A stretch of 64,000 bases of DNA from Caldithrix sp. (GTDB lineage: Bacteria; Zhuqueibacterota; Zhuqueibacteria; Thermofontimicrobiales; Sulfurfontimicrobiaceae). The notes under the pieces were generated by a model. It was not told the DNA's origin. It saw only the letters and a program-made list of their open reading frames with translations, and ran no database searches. This document shows positions 1-9,695 of this stretch, in pieces (within the stretch, counting starts at the first letter, position 1; the number at the start of each line of letters is the position of its first letter). The stretch is taken from NCBI GenBank assembly GCA_020722815.1, contig DYKB01000008.1, forward strand, positions 50,428 to 114,427, given 5' to 3'. Made by a program: the position numbers and the translations under genes.

Positions 1-651
1 GGAACATTTTCAAGAAGCGCCTGGATTGCGCTGGTTATTAGCTACTTATATATCTTTGCCTATTTTAAAAATAAACGCTATTGGATAAGCGGTTTTCTGG
101 TCGTTTTTGCCGTATTAGCAATTATTCTCTTCCAGACTGCTTTTTTTCAGAGTTTCCTGTTGCGACTCACTTCGATTTTTGAAGGAAAAGCCGATCCCTC
201 CACGGCAACGCGATTTTTTTTAATATCCGGTGGACTCCAGATGTTTTTTAATTCTTACTTTCTTGGTGTCGGTTATGAATCCTTTCCGGTGGAATATTTG
301 AAATACATGCCACCGGGGCAACAACTGGGTTATGTTCATGAGTGTCATACATTACCCGTCGAAATTCTGGCGGAGTTGGGATTGATTGGCTTTATCCTGT
401 TTGCCCTCATTTTTTATAAAACCTTTAAAATTGGCATCCAGTCCATTCCCAAAATTGAAGATAATTTTTATCGCACGATCCAGATTGCTTTGGTAGCCTT
501 TTTGATCGGACTCCATGTGAATTTTTTATTTATGCCAGGGGGGATGCTGAACAATTTTATGTGGATCAATATGGGGCTTATCTTTGGAATAAAAAAAATT
601 GTAAATACTGAAAAAACAGGAACCGTATCGAATTTAAAATCAAACGATTAG
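1..651 (+). CDS. O-antigen ligase/polymerase (Wzy_C family), 5'-truncated
   Basis: The reading frame is open from base 1, so the gene begins outside the window; the internal TTG at 160 is not a credible start. About 216 residues remain. They begin with GTFSRSAW, the small TxSR-type motif that marks the Wzy_C ligase/polymerase family, followed by hydrophobic helices and a periplasmic-loop-like stretch (GVGYESFPVEY, then HECHTLPVEILAELGLIG) in which a conserved His and Glu lie before the next helix. The family joins or polymerises lipid-linked glycans on the periplasmic face of the inner membrane. A flippase follows 78 bp downstream, as expected in an O-antigen or exopolysaccharide cluster. Ligase and polymerase cannot be told apart from this fragment. 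Confidence 0.8.
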   Translation, partial: GTFSRSAWIALVISYLYIFAYFKNKRYWISGFLVVFAVLAIILFQTAFFQSFLLRLTSIFEGKADPSTATRFFLISGGLQMFFNSYFLGVGYESFPVEYLKYMPPGQQLGYVHECHTLPVEILAELGLIGFILFALIFYKTFKIGIQSIPKIEDNFYRTIQIALVAFLIGLHVNFLFMPGGMLNNFMWINMGLIFGIKKIVNTEKTGTVSNLKSND

Positions 652-728
652 TTCAATTTTTGCATCTTATTTTGCTGTCAATTGTAGACATTTTTTGTGT
701 TAATTATATGACGAAAGATTAATGATTA

Positions 729-2240
729 ATGATTAATATGAGTATGAATGAAAATTTAATTGCAAATATCAAACGATTAATTAAACATACTGCGATATAT
801 GGACTGGGCGGGATACTTTATCGGGCCGCGGCGCTGGTTCTTTTGCCAGTATTCACCCGGTTTTTAAATGCCAGCGAGTATGGTGATTACGAACTTCTTT
901 TTACTACTTCAACTTTTCTATTCCTGATTCTGCAGCTTGGTATGGGATCAGCTATTTTTCGGTCGATTATATATAAAGAAAATAGTGATGAATCGCTGAT
1001 CATCAGTACTTCATTCTATTTCCTGCTGGCCGCCAATATTTTGATGGTAGGACTTCTTTGTCTGTTTTCAGAAACGATTTCGATTGCTATTTTTACGACC
1101 CCTGATAAAGCCAATTTACTACGACTTATCTTTATCGCCGATTTATTTGAGGTAATGATAACCATTCCTCAAACAAAATTGAGAATCGATGAAAGTTCGA
1201 TTATCTATACGCTTATTGCGCTGGCAAATTTTATCGTCCGCATGGGACTCACGATTTATTTTTTGGTGGTAATCGATTCAGGCGTAACAGGGGTTATCTG
1301 GGCACAATTTATCAATTCGTTTGTCTTTTTTCTGGTCTATACGCTGCTTATTATTAAAAAAATACAGTTTCGTTTTTCATGGACCGAGCTCAAGGATATG
1401 CTGGGCTACGGTCTGCCATTTGTTCCGGCTTCGATGGGAACCAGTATTCTCATGCTTTCCAATCGATATTTTTTACGACATTATGAATCTGCGGATGAAG
1501 TAGGGTATTTTTCGGCAGGCTATCGGATTGCCCAGATAATCGCCCTCGTGGTGAATGCTTTTCAAATGGCATGGCCAACCTTGCTTTTTTCGATCGCCAA
1601 AGAAAAAGATGCCCCCAGAACCTATTCAAAATTACTCACCTATCTATCATTTGTATTGGTCAGTCTGACACTGAGCCTTTCGATTTTTGGGCGTGAGATA
1701 TTGTATTATGTGGTTTCGCCAGAATATGTTATTGTCGAACATATTATTCCGCTATTAAATCTGGCGAATGTCTTCTGGGGTATTTTTTATATGACCAGCA
1801 TTGGCATTCAAATTGAAAAGAAAACAATTTACGTTCCGATTACGACGGGGATTGCTGCCGTTGCAAATTTAGCACTTAATTTTTGGTTGATTGGCTTAAC
1901 CGATTTTGCCCTGTTTGGTGCGGCAATTGCCAGTCTGGCTGGAAATGTTATCATGGCATTGTCCGCCCTGGTGATTTCCCTTAAATTTTATTATATCGCC
2001 TATGAATATCGTAAAATTTGCTGGCTCTTTACTTTAGGAACTATTATTTACCTGGTTGCGGTAAATCTTCCTGTTGCCAATATTCTGGTTACGATTATCT
2101 TTAAATTGCTACTTTTGGGGCTGTTTTTCATTGTTCTATATTTTATACACTTTTTTACACCACAAGAATTACAAAAGGCGAAATATTATTATTATTTAAT
2201 TTTATCGATGGGGAAAAAAGTTATGGTTAATAATTCTTGA
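729..2240 (+). CDS. Polysaccharide flippase (Wzx/MATE-like)
   Basis: This is a 503-residue, highly hydrophobic protein with roughly 12-14 predicted membrane segments. The N-terminus (KHTAIYGLGGILYRAAALVLLPVFTRFLN, interrupted here as helix 1) has the layout of oligosaccharide flippases of the MOP superfamily, including the LLPVFTR motif at the end of the first helix and a following YGDYEL. It would move undecaprenyl-diphosphate-linked repeat units across the inner membrane. Three in-frame ATGs lie at 729, 738 and 744 and none has a strong ribosome binding site, so the exact start is uncertain. Its position between a Wzy_C gene and glycosyltransferases supports the role. Confidence 0.88.
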   Translation: MINMSMNENLIANIKRLIKHTAIYGLGGILYRAAALVLLPVFTRFLNASEYGDYELLFTTSTFLFLILQLGMGSAIFRSIIYKENSDESLIISTSFYFLLAANILMVGLLCLFSETISIAIFTTPDKANLLRLIFIADLFEVMITIPQTKLRIDESSIIYTLIALANFIVRMGLTIYFLVVIDSGVTGVIWAQFINSFVFFLVYTLLIIKKIQFRFSWTELKDMLGYGLPFVPASMGTSILMLSNRYFLRHYESADEVGYFSAGYRIAQIIALVVNAFQMAWPTLLFSIAKEKDAPRTYSKLLTYLSFVLVSLTLSLSIFGREILYYVVSPEYVIVEHIIPLLNLANVFWGIFYMTSIGIQIEKKTIYVPITTGIAAVANLALNFWLIGLTDFALFGAAIASLAGNVIMALSALVISLKFYYIAYEYRKICWLFTLGTIIYLVAVNLPVANILVTIIFKLLLLGLFFIVLYFIHFFTPQELQKAKYYYYLILSMGKKVMVNNS

Positions 2241-2472
2241 TTTTTAACTTTTTTCTTCTTAAGATACAAAATTCTTTTTTGATAGCCGGCTTTTTCGACT
2301 TTCCAGCATCGCTTTCTGACAAAGTGAAAATTGAGACCGGTCTTTTAAGTCTCTGTATTGACTATTTTGAGGATTCAATTCGCCGATATCGGTGATGAGT
2401 TCCTGAAATCGGTATCCTTAAAATTAATTGAAATGGCGTTATATTCGATATATAAAAGGATAACATTCATCT

Positions 2473-3657
2473 ATGCGGATCTGCATGGTATTGCAGGGTG
2501 ATTTTCCGCCCGACATCCGAATTGAAAAAGAAGCCAGAACGCTGCTCCAGGCTGGCCATGAGGTTCATCTGGTATGCCGCAACAAAAAAATGCAACAAGC
2601 TGAAGTGACTCATGATGGAATAAGGGTACATCGCCTTCATCCTTATAAAAATAAGTCCTGGAATAATATATTGACGGTTCCTTTATTCATTAATCCTGTC
2701 TGGTATTTTCGCATTAAAGAAATTGTTAAACAATATCAGATAGAAGTTTTGCATATCCATGATTTGCCATTGGTAGCGACCGGACTTTTCATTGCCAAAC
2801 AACACCAGCTTCCGCTCATCTATGATATGCACGAAAATTATCCAGCCGCGCTGGAAACCTGGAAGAAAAAGAATTTAACCTATTGGACAATTAAAAATCC
2901 GACATTCGCCCGGAAATTGGATACATTTTGTCTCCGAAGAGCTAAAAAAATTATTGTGGTGGTAGATGAACAACAAGCGAACTTAATTAATCAAGGTGTG
3001 TCGCCAGAAAAAATAAATGTTGTATCCAATACAGTGGATGTTGAACAATTTGAACAATTACAAATAGATCCCCAAATTGTTGAAAAATATCAGCAGGATT
3101 ATTTAATTCTCTATCTAGGTGGTTTCAGTCCTGATCGTGATCTGGCTACTGCCATTCGTGGGATGAAATTTCTGGAATCAACCTTGCCGAAAGCCCGATT
3201 GTTACTCGTCGGAAGCGATGATTCCGCTTATACAAATGAGTTGAAAAATCTGGTTCAGAAAGAGCAGTTAGAAAACCGGGTGGAGTTTGTGGCCTGGATT
3301 CCATTTCAAATGGTGCCTTCTTATATGAAAGCTGCACAGGTTGGAATAATTCCTCAACCGAATAACCCTTTCATTAATACAACGATACCTCACAAGCTTT
3401 TTCAATACATGGCTGCCGGTCTGCCGGTCGTGGTTTCGGATGCCAAACCACTGGCGCGTATTGTCACCGAAGCCCGGTGTGGGGAAATTTTTAAATCGCG
3501 TTCGCCGGAGGATTTTGCTGCTACCATTTATCGACTTTCTCAGTCATCCATAAATTATGCTGAAAATGGTCAAAAAATAATTCAGGAAAAATACAATTGG
3601 CAAAATTCATCAAAAGAGCTTTTAAAAGTCTATCAGAAAATTCAATCAGGAATCTGA
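2473..3657 (+). CDS. Glycosyltransferase, GT4 family
   Basis: The protein has 394 residues, the usual GT-B size. The N-terminal half opens with MRICMVLQGDFPPDIRIEKE and an LLQAGHEVHLV segment, typical of GT4 acceptor domains. The C-terminal half has the nucleotide-sugar site: LYLGGFSPDRDL, LLLVG, then IPHKLFQYMAAGLPVVVSD, the position of the family's E/K-x7-E-type signature. No signal peptide is present, so it is cytoplasmic and probably adds a sugar to the lipid-linked repeat unit. An AAGGATAAC ribosome binding site lies upstream of the ATG. Donor and acceptor sugars cannot be read from the sequence. Confidence 0.9.
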   Translation: MRICMVLQGDFPPDIRIEKEARTLLQAGHEVHLVCRNKKMQQAEVTHDGIRVHRLHPYKNKSWNNILTVPLFINPVWYFRIKEIVKQYQIEVLHIHDLPLVATGLFIAKQHQLPLIYDMHENYPAALETWKKKNLTYWTIKNPTFARKLDTFCLRRAKKIIVVVDEQQANLINQGVSPEKINVVSNTVDVEQFEQLQIDPQIVEKYQQDYLILYLGGFSPDRDLATAIRGMKFLESTLPKARLLLVGSDDSAYTNELKNLVQKEQLENRVEFVAWIPFQMVPSYMKAAQVGIIPQPNNPFINTTIPHKLFQYMAAGLPVVVSDAKPLARIVTEARCGEIFKSRSPEDFAATIYRLSQSSINYAENGQKIIQEKYNWQNSSKELLKVYQKIQSGI

Positions 3658-3719
3658 TTTTTTTATTGATATAAGTTTTTTTAATATTTCTTAAATAACT
3701 AATCGGAGGTAGGCGGAAA

Positions 3720-4709
3720 ATGTTAAAAGTTGCCGTCATTGGACTGGGGAACATGGGATGGCACCATGCCCGTAACTATTTTGAAACGTCTGAAGCTGAG
3801 TTGGTGGCTGTTTCAGACATAAATCCTGAAGTTTGCCAGAAGGCTGCTGAGAAATTTCGGACCCGGCCTTACCTGAATTATCAGGAAATGCTTTCTAAAG
3901 AAAAACCAGATGCGGTTTCGATTGTTGTGCCGACCAGTTTACATAAAAAGGTTGCATTGGATTGCATTCACGCGCATATCCCCATTTTAATTGAAAAACC
4001 CATTGCCGGAACACTCGAAGAAGGGGATGAGATCTCTGAAACCGCTGATAAAAACAATGTCCCCATTATGATCGGTCATATTGAACGTTTTAATCCTGCT
4101 GTTCTGGCACTCAAAGAATTAATCGTTACGCAAAAACTTGATCAGGTCACTTCGATTCTGGTACGTCGGGTTGGTATTTACCCTTCCCAGATTAAGGATG
4201 CCAATGTGATTATTGATATTGCGGTTCATGATATTGATATTTGTAATTATCTGCTGGATGGGAAGCCCACTTCGGTTCATTCCAAAGCCGGCAAGGCATT
4301 AAATAGTGAACGCGCTGATTTTGCCACGCTTTATCTGGACTACCATGGTATTGAAGTTTTTATCCAGGTAAACTGGATTACCCCGGTCAAAATCCGGGAA
4401 TTAAATGTCACCGCGGTGAATGGCTATGCTGAATTAAATTATTTGACGCAGAAGTTGAAGCTTTATGAAAGCAATTATGAACGCACTTTCGATTCATTCG
4501 GTGATTTCGTTGTTAAGTTTGGCAATCCAAATATCAAAGAATTGAATATTAAAAATGCAGAACCCTTAAAACAAGAGTTAATCTCATTTTTAGATTGTGT
4601 AAAAAATGGTAAAAAAATGTTAGTGACGGCTCAGGAAGGATTGATCGCATTGGATATCGCCCTTAAAGCCATAAAGTCTTGTGAAAAAAATCAAATTGTG
4701 GAGGTGTAG
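3720..4709 (+). CDS. Gfo/Idh/MocA-family NAD(P) sugar dehydrogenase (WbpB/WlbA-like)
   Basis: 329 residues. The N-terminal Rossmann fold carries VIGLGNMGWHHARNY (GxGxxG-type dinucleotide site), followed by EKPIAG, which holds the family's catalytic Lys, and a C-terminal region with HDIDICNYLLDG, the conserved His/Asp pair. A GGAGG site sits just before the ATG. The next gene is an acetyltransferase starting one base after this stop, an arrangement shared with wlbA/wlbB and wbpB/wbpD, where the dehydrogenase oxidises C3 of UDP-GlcNAcA before transamination and acetylation. That pathway is inferred. UDP-GlcNAc 3-dehydrogenase is an alternative, and the aminotransferase for either route is not in this window. 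Confidence 0.82.
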   Translation: MLKVAVIGLGNMGWHHARNYFETSEAELVAVSDINPEVCQKAAEKFRTRPYLNYQEMLSKEKPDAVSIVVPTSLHKKVALDCIHAHIPILIEKPIAGTLEEGDEISETADKNNVPIMIGHIERFNPAVLALKELIVTQKLDQVTSILVRRVGIYPSQIKDANVIIDIAVHDIDICNYLLDGKPTSVHSKAGKALNSERADFATLYLDYHGIEVFIQVNWITPVKIRELNVTAVNGYAELNYLTQKLKLYESNYERTFDSFGDFVVKFGNPNIKELNIKNAEPLKQELISFLDCVKNGKKMLVTAQEGLIALDIALKAIKSCEKNQIVEV

Positions 4710-4710
4710 A

Positions 4711-5382
4711 ATGATTTATCAGAATGCCAGAATTGGTCAGAATTGTCTTATTCAACATAATGTCACGATTGGCCTCGCTTCACGTCGCTATCTCAGAGAA
4801 GATGAATCCAAATGGCCGGTAACCACGCTTGGTGATAATTGTGTGCTGCGTACGGGAACGGTGATTTATTGTGATACTCAAATCGGAAATAAATTTGAGG
4901 GCGGTCATAATTTGCTCATTCGGGAAAACACCAAAATCGGGAATAATATTATGATTGGGAGTAATGCGGTAATCGAGGATGAGGTTGTGATCGGTGATGG
5001 TTGCCGTATCCAGTCCATGGCGTTTATTCCCGGGCGTGTGGTGATTGAAGAGCAGGTATTTATTGGCCCGAATGTTGTTTTTATTAATGATCCCCATCCG
5101 ATGTACTGCCCGAAATATCCGGAGTGCGTTGGTGGCGCAACGGTCAAAAAATTGGTGCGTATCGGGGCAAATTGTACGATTCTCCCCGGCATCACCATTG
5201 GTGAAAATTCTCTGGTCGCGGCCGGTTCAGTGGTCATCAAAGACGTCCCGCCAAATTCGGTGGTCGCCGGAAATCCAGCCAAAGTCATCCGAAATATTGA
5301 TGAATTGGGTTGTCGCATGGGCTTTTTTGAACACGCTTATGACTGGGAACCTTATTTAAGCTATAAAAAATCAAAAAAGTAA
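4711..5382 (+). CDS. Left-handed beta-helix acyltransferase (WbpD/WlbB-like N-acetyltransferase)
   Basis: I place the start at ATG 4711, 223 residues, preceded by GGAGGTG at 4700-4706; an upstream in-frame GTG at 4681 lies inside the previous gene. The protein is built of hexapeptide repeats ([LIV]GxN/D-type turns such as IGQNCL, LGDNCV, IGNNIM, IGDGCR, IGANCT, IGENSL), interrupted by a loop with NDPHPMYCPKYP. It ends AGSVVIKDVPPNSVVAGNPAKVI, as acetyl-CoA-dependent sugar O/N-acetyltransferases do. Spacing of one base to the upstream dehydrogenase implies translational coupling. It probably acetylates a 3-amino sugar nucleotide in the cytoplasm; the exact substrate is inferred from WbpD/WlbB. 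Confidence 0.85.
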   Translation: MIYQNARIGQNCLIQHNVTIGLASRRYLREDESKWPVTTLGDNCVLRTGTVIYCDTQIGNKFEGGHNLLIRENTKIGNNIMIGSNAVIEDEVVIGDGCRIQSMAFIPGRVVIEEQVFIGPNVVFINDPHPMYCPKYPECVGGATVKKLVRIGANCTILPGITIGENSLVAAGSVVIKDVPPNSVVAGNPAKVIRNIDELGCRMGFFEHAYDWEPYLSYKKSKK

Positions 5383-5696
5383 TTGATTAAAACAGAAATT
5401 TTTCATGATGGCCGTCAGGTTTTTCGAATATTTAACCTGACGGCTCTATCGTTTATTGCTGGTGCATGGTTTCGTTCTTTTAATGAGTGTGAGCCCTGGA
5501 ATAGGCTATTCAAAGCAATATTTTTGGACAGAATTTTGCATAAGCTGCAATTAAAATTTAACTTATCAGAAGTTGGTTTTCTCCTGAATTGGTAAGAAAC
5601 TTCTTGATTTTAATGGATTTTATCATTATTTTTCATGTTTAAAATGATCTTATTTGCCGGATGATGTTGTCTTGAGCTTTTTAACAGGGATGTTTT
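5383..5696. other. Intergenic gap, no convincing gene
   Basis: Apart from the hairpin at 5411-5444 nothing is recognised. A 70-codon open frame starting with TTG at 5383 overlaps the hairpin, has no ribosome binding site and no recognisable domain, and is not called. AGGGATG at 5685-5691 is a plausible ribosome binding site for the next gene. Confidence 0.6.
5411..5444 (+). terminator. Hairpin after the acetyltransferase gene, likely terminator
   Basis: GCCGTCAGGTT at 5411-5421 is perfectly repeated in inverse orientation at 5434-5444, giving an 11-bp stem and a 12-nt AT-rich loop, 28 bp after the stop codon. The run of T after the stem is short (TCTATCGTTT), so it could be a weak intrinsic terminator or a 3'-end stabilising hairpin. 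Confidence 0.55.
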
Positions 5697-8018
5697 ATGT
5701 ACAGGTACTTTACAAAAGTCTGGCCTGTTATTTTGAGCATATTGGTCGGATTTTATTTTAGCTCCACAAATGCGACAGAAAAGATAGTTTATGAGAATGA
5801 TACATATTATTTTATAAATACGCACAATTACATTTTACTTGTTTCAAAAGATAGCGGGATGCTCGAATCAGCCCGCTTGAAAAATAGTTCTTTTCAAATT
5901 GCTTCGGATTATCCGGGGTTCAGCTTGTTTTTCACTGAGTTTGGTTTACAATTACCAGATTCAATTTATGAAATCTTTTCCAATTCCGAACTGAAAACAT
6001 TTGGTGGAACAGTCAATTCGTTCTGTTTTGAAGATGACGAATATGCCCGACTGGAATTTGTCTGGGATAATCCTTATATTCAAACCGGGTGGGATTATAA
6101 TTTCTTTCAGGATCAAAAGTATTTTATCGTAAATTTGAAAAGATTGGTTAAAACCACAGCCGTTTATTCGAATCACCAACAGTGTGTCATGGCCAATTCC
6201 GATTTTGATAATACTTTTTTGGTTAATTATGAAGGAAACTGGTTTCAAACCATGTCGAAAGGAAATGTGGGTCCCGGCGCCATGGAAAGTTCGGCGAGTT
6301 TTCAGCATTCAATGTACACCGCGATTGATTGCGGAAAAAGTTCACGGTTTCCAGCGTTAGGGTGGTATCAGTCACGATATGATGTAACTTTTGGTATTAT
6401 CATCCCCTGGGTGAGTGCTAACCAGCGAATGACAATTTCGTACCATGGCGGTGGCCGAACGCCCGAGCCCCGGCATCCGGGATTTTCGGAATGTCAAATC
6501 AATTGGTTCGGAAAAGCTGACAGCGAAGCATTGCTGTTGAAGGCCGGTACTGAATATAGCATGAAAATGGTCTATTATCTCGGCATCGGTTCGATTGATT
6601 CATTAGACAGGTTTAATCTTAATCTTTTTAATAACAGTCACTTTGATAGCAAAAAATGTGAAGATTATTCGATCGCCAGTTGGGGGGGGCGTCGCGCTTA
6701 CTTACGACAATACACCTGGACCTTTCCCCAGGCCAGTTCGAATTATATTAATACTCAGGAATTGTTTGAGCCTCGGGCCGTCTCGATTCCAAGATGTCAG
6801 AATGGCAGTCCCTGGCCACATTTATTTGACATACGGGTTATTCATCAGGATGAGAATAACCAAAAAATTGATTTGACGCCAATTCCAGAGCAAAATGGTC
6901 GGGTCAAATTATTTCAAAATGTAGAAAATCAATCCGGAAATGATTGGTACGAAGGTACTGTGACCTGGCTGGTCGATTCGCTTGGAAATCGGTTGAGCTA
7001 TCGGATTTATCCCGAAAGCGACAAAATAACCGTTTCAGGAGAAATCACCGCACCGATTCAAAAGAAAGTTGGAACATTATATATTGGTCTGCCCTTTTCC
7101 GCGCGGGTTAAGTTGGTGAAAAAACTGACGGATTTCATCCGGGACATTCGCACGAGTGATACCAACTATGGGGAGATCGGAATCACGTTGTACGATTTGG
7201 AAGGGATTGCCAGGGTAGAGCAGGATGTTTTTGAATTACGATTGATAATTGATACAGCCGCGGCTAATCCTGAACGATCGTGGAAATATCAATTTCGACT
7301 TTTTCCCCATCGGGGAACTCGTGTTGAAAGCGCGGGGGAAATTACGTCATTTTTATCAAAGCCTGAAGAAAGTTATTATGAACATTATCTTGGTTATCCC
7401 TCGCTTACTAAAGTCGCGAACTGGGGAATTTGTCCCGATTACCGGCTGACATTTATTGATGCTGTTGTGACGCCGGATTCAGCCCGATTCCTTTCCGCGA
7501 AAATTTATGCGCAAAAAGGCGATTATCGCATCAGCTTTTTCGTTAAAGATACGCCGGTAAAGGCCATTCATATCAATAATCAGGTGTTAAATCGCCAACG
7601 CTGGTTCTTTCAATCGGATAGTGGGGTCGTTCGAATTCAAAATAAGTGGGATGGCTTGACCAAAATTGACTTTTTTCAGCATGCTTCTCCCGCCATTATT
7701 GAAACAGGTGTCGGACCGGAATGGTTGAGCATTAAGAAAAATAATGAATTTAAATTTTCCATATTTCCAAATCCGTTTAATGCTGGAACTCAAATAAAAA
7801 TTAACTTGCCATGGGAACAAGATTTATTTATTGGCATTTATAATCTTTTCGGGCAAATCGTCAAAATTGTAAACGAAAAACCGCTGACTGCTGGCTCAGC
7901 AACTTTCTGTTGGGAGGGAACTGATTTTCAGGGAAAGACATGCTCCAGCGGGATTTATTTTATTGCTGTACGAGCTGAGGCTTTTCATCAGACCAAACGG
8001 GTTTTATTGATTAGATAA
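5697..8018 (+). CDS. Secreted protein of unknown function with T9SS sorting domain
   Basis: 773 residues. A Sec signal peptide occupies about residues 1-27 (hydrophobic core VILSILVGFYF, then NATEK). The central 650 residues look like all-beta carbohydrate-associated material, with many aromatic residues, and I do not recognise the family. The last ~85 residues are a T9SS C-terminal sorting domain: IFPNPFNAGTQIKINLP, IYNLFGQIVKIV, GIYFIAVRAEAF and the basic end KRVLLIR. It should be exported through the outer membrane and cell-surface anchored or released. It sits between sugar-nucleotide genes and a glycosyltransferase, so it may act on or be attached to the surface glycan; that is inference. 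Confidence 0.75.
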   Translation: MYRYFTKVWPVILSILVGFYFSSTNATEKIVYENDTYYFINTHNYILLVSKDSGMLESARLKNSSFQIASDYPGFSLFFTEFGLQLPDSIYEIFSNSELKTFGGTVNSFCFEDDEYARLEFVWDNPYIQTGWDYNFFQDQKYFIVNLKRLVKTTAVYSNHQQCVMANSDFDNTFLVNYEGNWFQTMSKGNVGPGAMESSASFQHSMYTAIDCGKSSRFPALGWYQSRYDVTFGIIIPWVSANQRMTISYHGGGRTPEPRHPGFSECQINWFGKADSEALLLKAGTEYSMKMVYYLGIGSIDSLDRFNLNLFNNSHFDSKKCEDYSIASWGGRRAYLRQYTWTFPQASSNYINTQELFEPRAVSIPRCQNGSPWPHLFDIRVIHQDENNQKIDLTPIPEQNGRVKLFQNVENQSGNDWYEGTVTWLVDSLGNRLSYRIYPESDKITVSGEITAPIQKKVGTLYIGLPFSARVKLVKKLTDFIRDIRTSDTNYGEIGITLYDLEGIARVEQDVFELRLIIDTAAANPERSWKYQFRLFPHRGTRVESAGEITSFLSKPEESYYEHYLGYPSLTKVANWGICPDYRLTFIDAVVTPDSARFLSAKIYAQKGDYRISFFVKDTPVKAIHINNQVLNRQRWFFQSDSGVVRIQNKWDGLTKIDFFQHASPAIIETGVGPEWLSIKKNNEFKFSIFPNPFNAGTQIKINLPWEQDLFIGIYNLFGQIVKIVNEKPLTAGSATFCWEGTDFQGKTCSSGIYFIAVRAEAFHQTKRVLLIR

Positions 8019-8222
8019 TTATACTTATTGTGAAATGGTTTTCGGGTTTATAGAGATGGGACCCACCCCTAAATTCCCTTCAGAAAAGGGACTTGGAATT
8101 GTGAGCTATACGAAATTTAAAAGAAAAAGCCTAAATTGTCTCCTGGGAAGGGCCCGGGGTGGGTTTATTGCTTATTTCTTTACCTTGATCACCGAATCCG
8201 AAAATCATGTTAGGATATTTAA
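8019..8222. repeat. Palindromic element, family A copy 1
   Basis: The element begins at the base after the stop codon of the preceding gene with TTATACT and GAAATGGTTTTCGG (8032-8045), ends shared with the elements at 28699 and 48101. ACCCACCCC at 8061-8069 pairs with GGGGTGGGT at 8156-8164, and CCGAAAATCA at 8198-8207 resembles an inverted right end. A 64-codon open frame inside it is a by-product. The remaining gap to 8426 shows nothing else that I can identify. Confidence 0.6.
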
Positions 8223-8426
8223 CGAATGACTTTTTTGTTTTTATAACTATTCAGGTTGTTTAGACTTTAGCGTTTCAGGCTGTTCGTGTCAACCAAATGT
8301 TTTTTAGTATTACTTCAGGTAGTGTGTAAGGAATTGCTGCCAGCTTTTCCTGAAAACCAAACCCCTACAGCCGATTAAGCCAAGTCAGTTAATTCCATAT
8401 TTTACGCTGAGGGTTTTAAAGAAAAA

Positions 8427-9689
8427 ATGAAGATTTTGCAGACCGCACGATGGTTTTTTCCGCATACAGGCGGTGGCACGATTCGGGTTTATAATATCGC
8501 CAAAAATCTGGTCAAACTCGGGCATGAAGTCCATCTGCTCGTTCATCATCCGGATTCGATTGAGCAATGCAATGTCAATCACACCGATGAAAAAATCAAG
8601 CTTCAGGAAGAATATGACGGGATTCATGTCTATCGGCTTCCTTATTATCCACCAAATTTTCTTTACTGGTCAATTAGCATCCCGTTGATGACCCGTAAGG
8701 CATATCAGATTATTCGTCAGCAAAAAATTGATGTAGTACTTTCCGATAATCCCCCATATTTGGTGGGAACAGCTTCTTATCTTGCCAGTCGCATGGCCTC
8801 AATACCCATGGTAATCAATGTTCATGATGTATGGGGGGCAACGCATTATTCATCGATTCAATATAAAGTCGGTGCCATGCTGGAACAATTTTGTACCCGC
8901 AAGATTGGCCATTTTGTGACAGTATCTGAAGGGTTGCGGACCGTTTTGTCAGATAGTTTCCAGATTCCGACAGAAAATATCGGTGTGGCTGCGAATGCCA
9001 TCGATTTAAGTCGTTTTAATATCAATCAGAACCAGGTTGATCAAATATTAGCCCGCTATCTGCAATTTAACTTGAAAAAATCAGAAAAATATGTTGTTTT
9101 TGTAGGAATCATGCGCCAGTGGGCAGGCGTTCAGTACCTCATCGAAGCTTTTGGAAAAGTGATTCAGGTTCATCCGGAACTGAAATTATTGCTGGTTGGC
9201 GGCGGTGGTGATAAAGAATGGTTTATAGAATTGGCGCAAAAATTTCAAATAATGGATCATGTCATCTTCACCGATGCCCTGCCATACATTGATATTCCGG
9301 CTTTTATTTCGCTGGGAACAATCGCTTGTGCACCTTTTCCATCCACCCGGGTGACCGATCAGAAACAACTCATGTCACCATTAAAAGTGCTGGAATATAT
9401 GGCCGCTGGAAAAGCCGTCATTGCCAGCCATGTGGGCGGTATGGAAAATTATATCACCGATCATCAGACCGGGTTGATGGTACCCCCGGGTGATGTGGAT
9501 GCGCTTGCTAACAAAATTATTTATTTGGTTGAAAAGCCAGAACTTATTAAAAAATTAGGCGATAATGCCAGAGAATTTGTTCAGAATGAAAAATTCGGCT
9601 GGCTGGCCAGTGCAAAAGTCGTTGAAAAAATGCTGCTGGAATCGCAAAATCATTTTCTTAACAGTAATCTTGAAAACATATCGAAATAA
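8427..9689 (+). CDS. Glycosyltransferase, GT4 family
   Basis: 420 residues. The N-terminus (MKILQTARWFFPHTGGGTI, then AKNLVKLGHEVHLL) has the Gly-rich loop of GT4 acceptor domains similar to WbuB/WcaI-type enzymes. The donor domain shows VGIMRQWAGVQYLIEAF, LLLVGGGGD, and MSPLKVLEYMAAGKAVIAS, followed by GLMVPPGDVDAL. It is a soluble cytoplasmic enzyme expected to extend the polyprenyl-linked repeat unit. It lies six bases upstream of the 2-epimerase gene, so both are probably co-transcribed. Sugar specificity is unknown. Confidence 0.92.
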   Translation: MKILQTARWFFPHTGGGTIRVYNIAKNLVKLGHEVHLLVHHPDSIEQCNVNHTDEKIKLQEEYDGIHVYRLPYYPPNFLYWSISIPLMTRKAYQIIRQQKIDVVLSDNPPYLVGTASYLASRMASIPMVINVHDVWGATHYSSIQYKVGAMLEQFCTRKIGHFVTVSEGLRTVLSDSFQIPTENIGVAANAIDLSRFNINQNQVDQILARYLQFNLKKSEKYVVFVGIMRQWAGVQYLIEAFGKVIQVHPELKLLLVGGGGDKEWFIELAQKFQIMDHVIFTDALPYIDIPAFISLGTIACAPFPSTRVTDQKQLMSPLKVLEYMAAGKAVIASHVGGMENYITDHQTGLMVPPGDVDALANKIIYLVEKPELIKKLGDNAREFVQNEKFGWLASAKVVEKMLLESQNHFLNSNLENISK

Positions 9690-9695
9690 TACCCT

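Noticed and set aside
3720..4709. Inositol 2-dehydrogenase
   Set aside because: Coupling to a WbpD-like acetyltransferase in a glycan cluster fits a sugar-nucleotide dehydrogenase better.
4681..4710. Ten-residue N-terminal extension of the acetyltransferase
   Set aside because: The GTG lies inside the upstream gene, and GGAGGTG with ATG 4711 gives a better start.
5383..5595. 70-codon gene after the acetyltransferase
   Set aside because: Starts with TTG without ribosome binding site, overlaps a probable terminator hairpin, and shows no domain.
8035..8229. 64-codon gene
   Set aside because: Lies inside a palindromic repeat element; open by chance.
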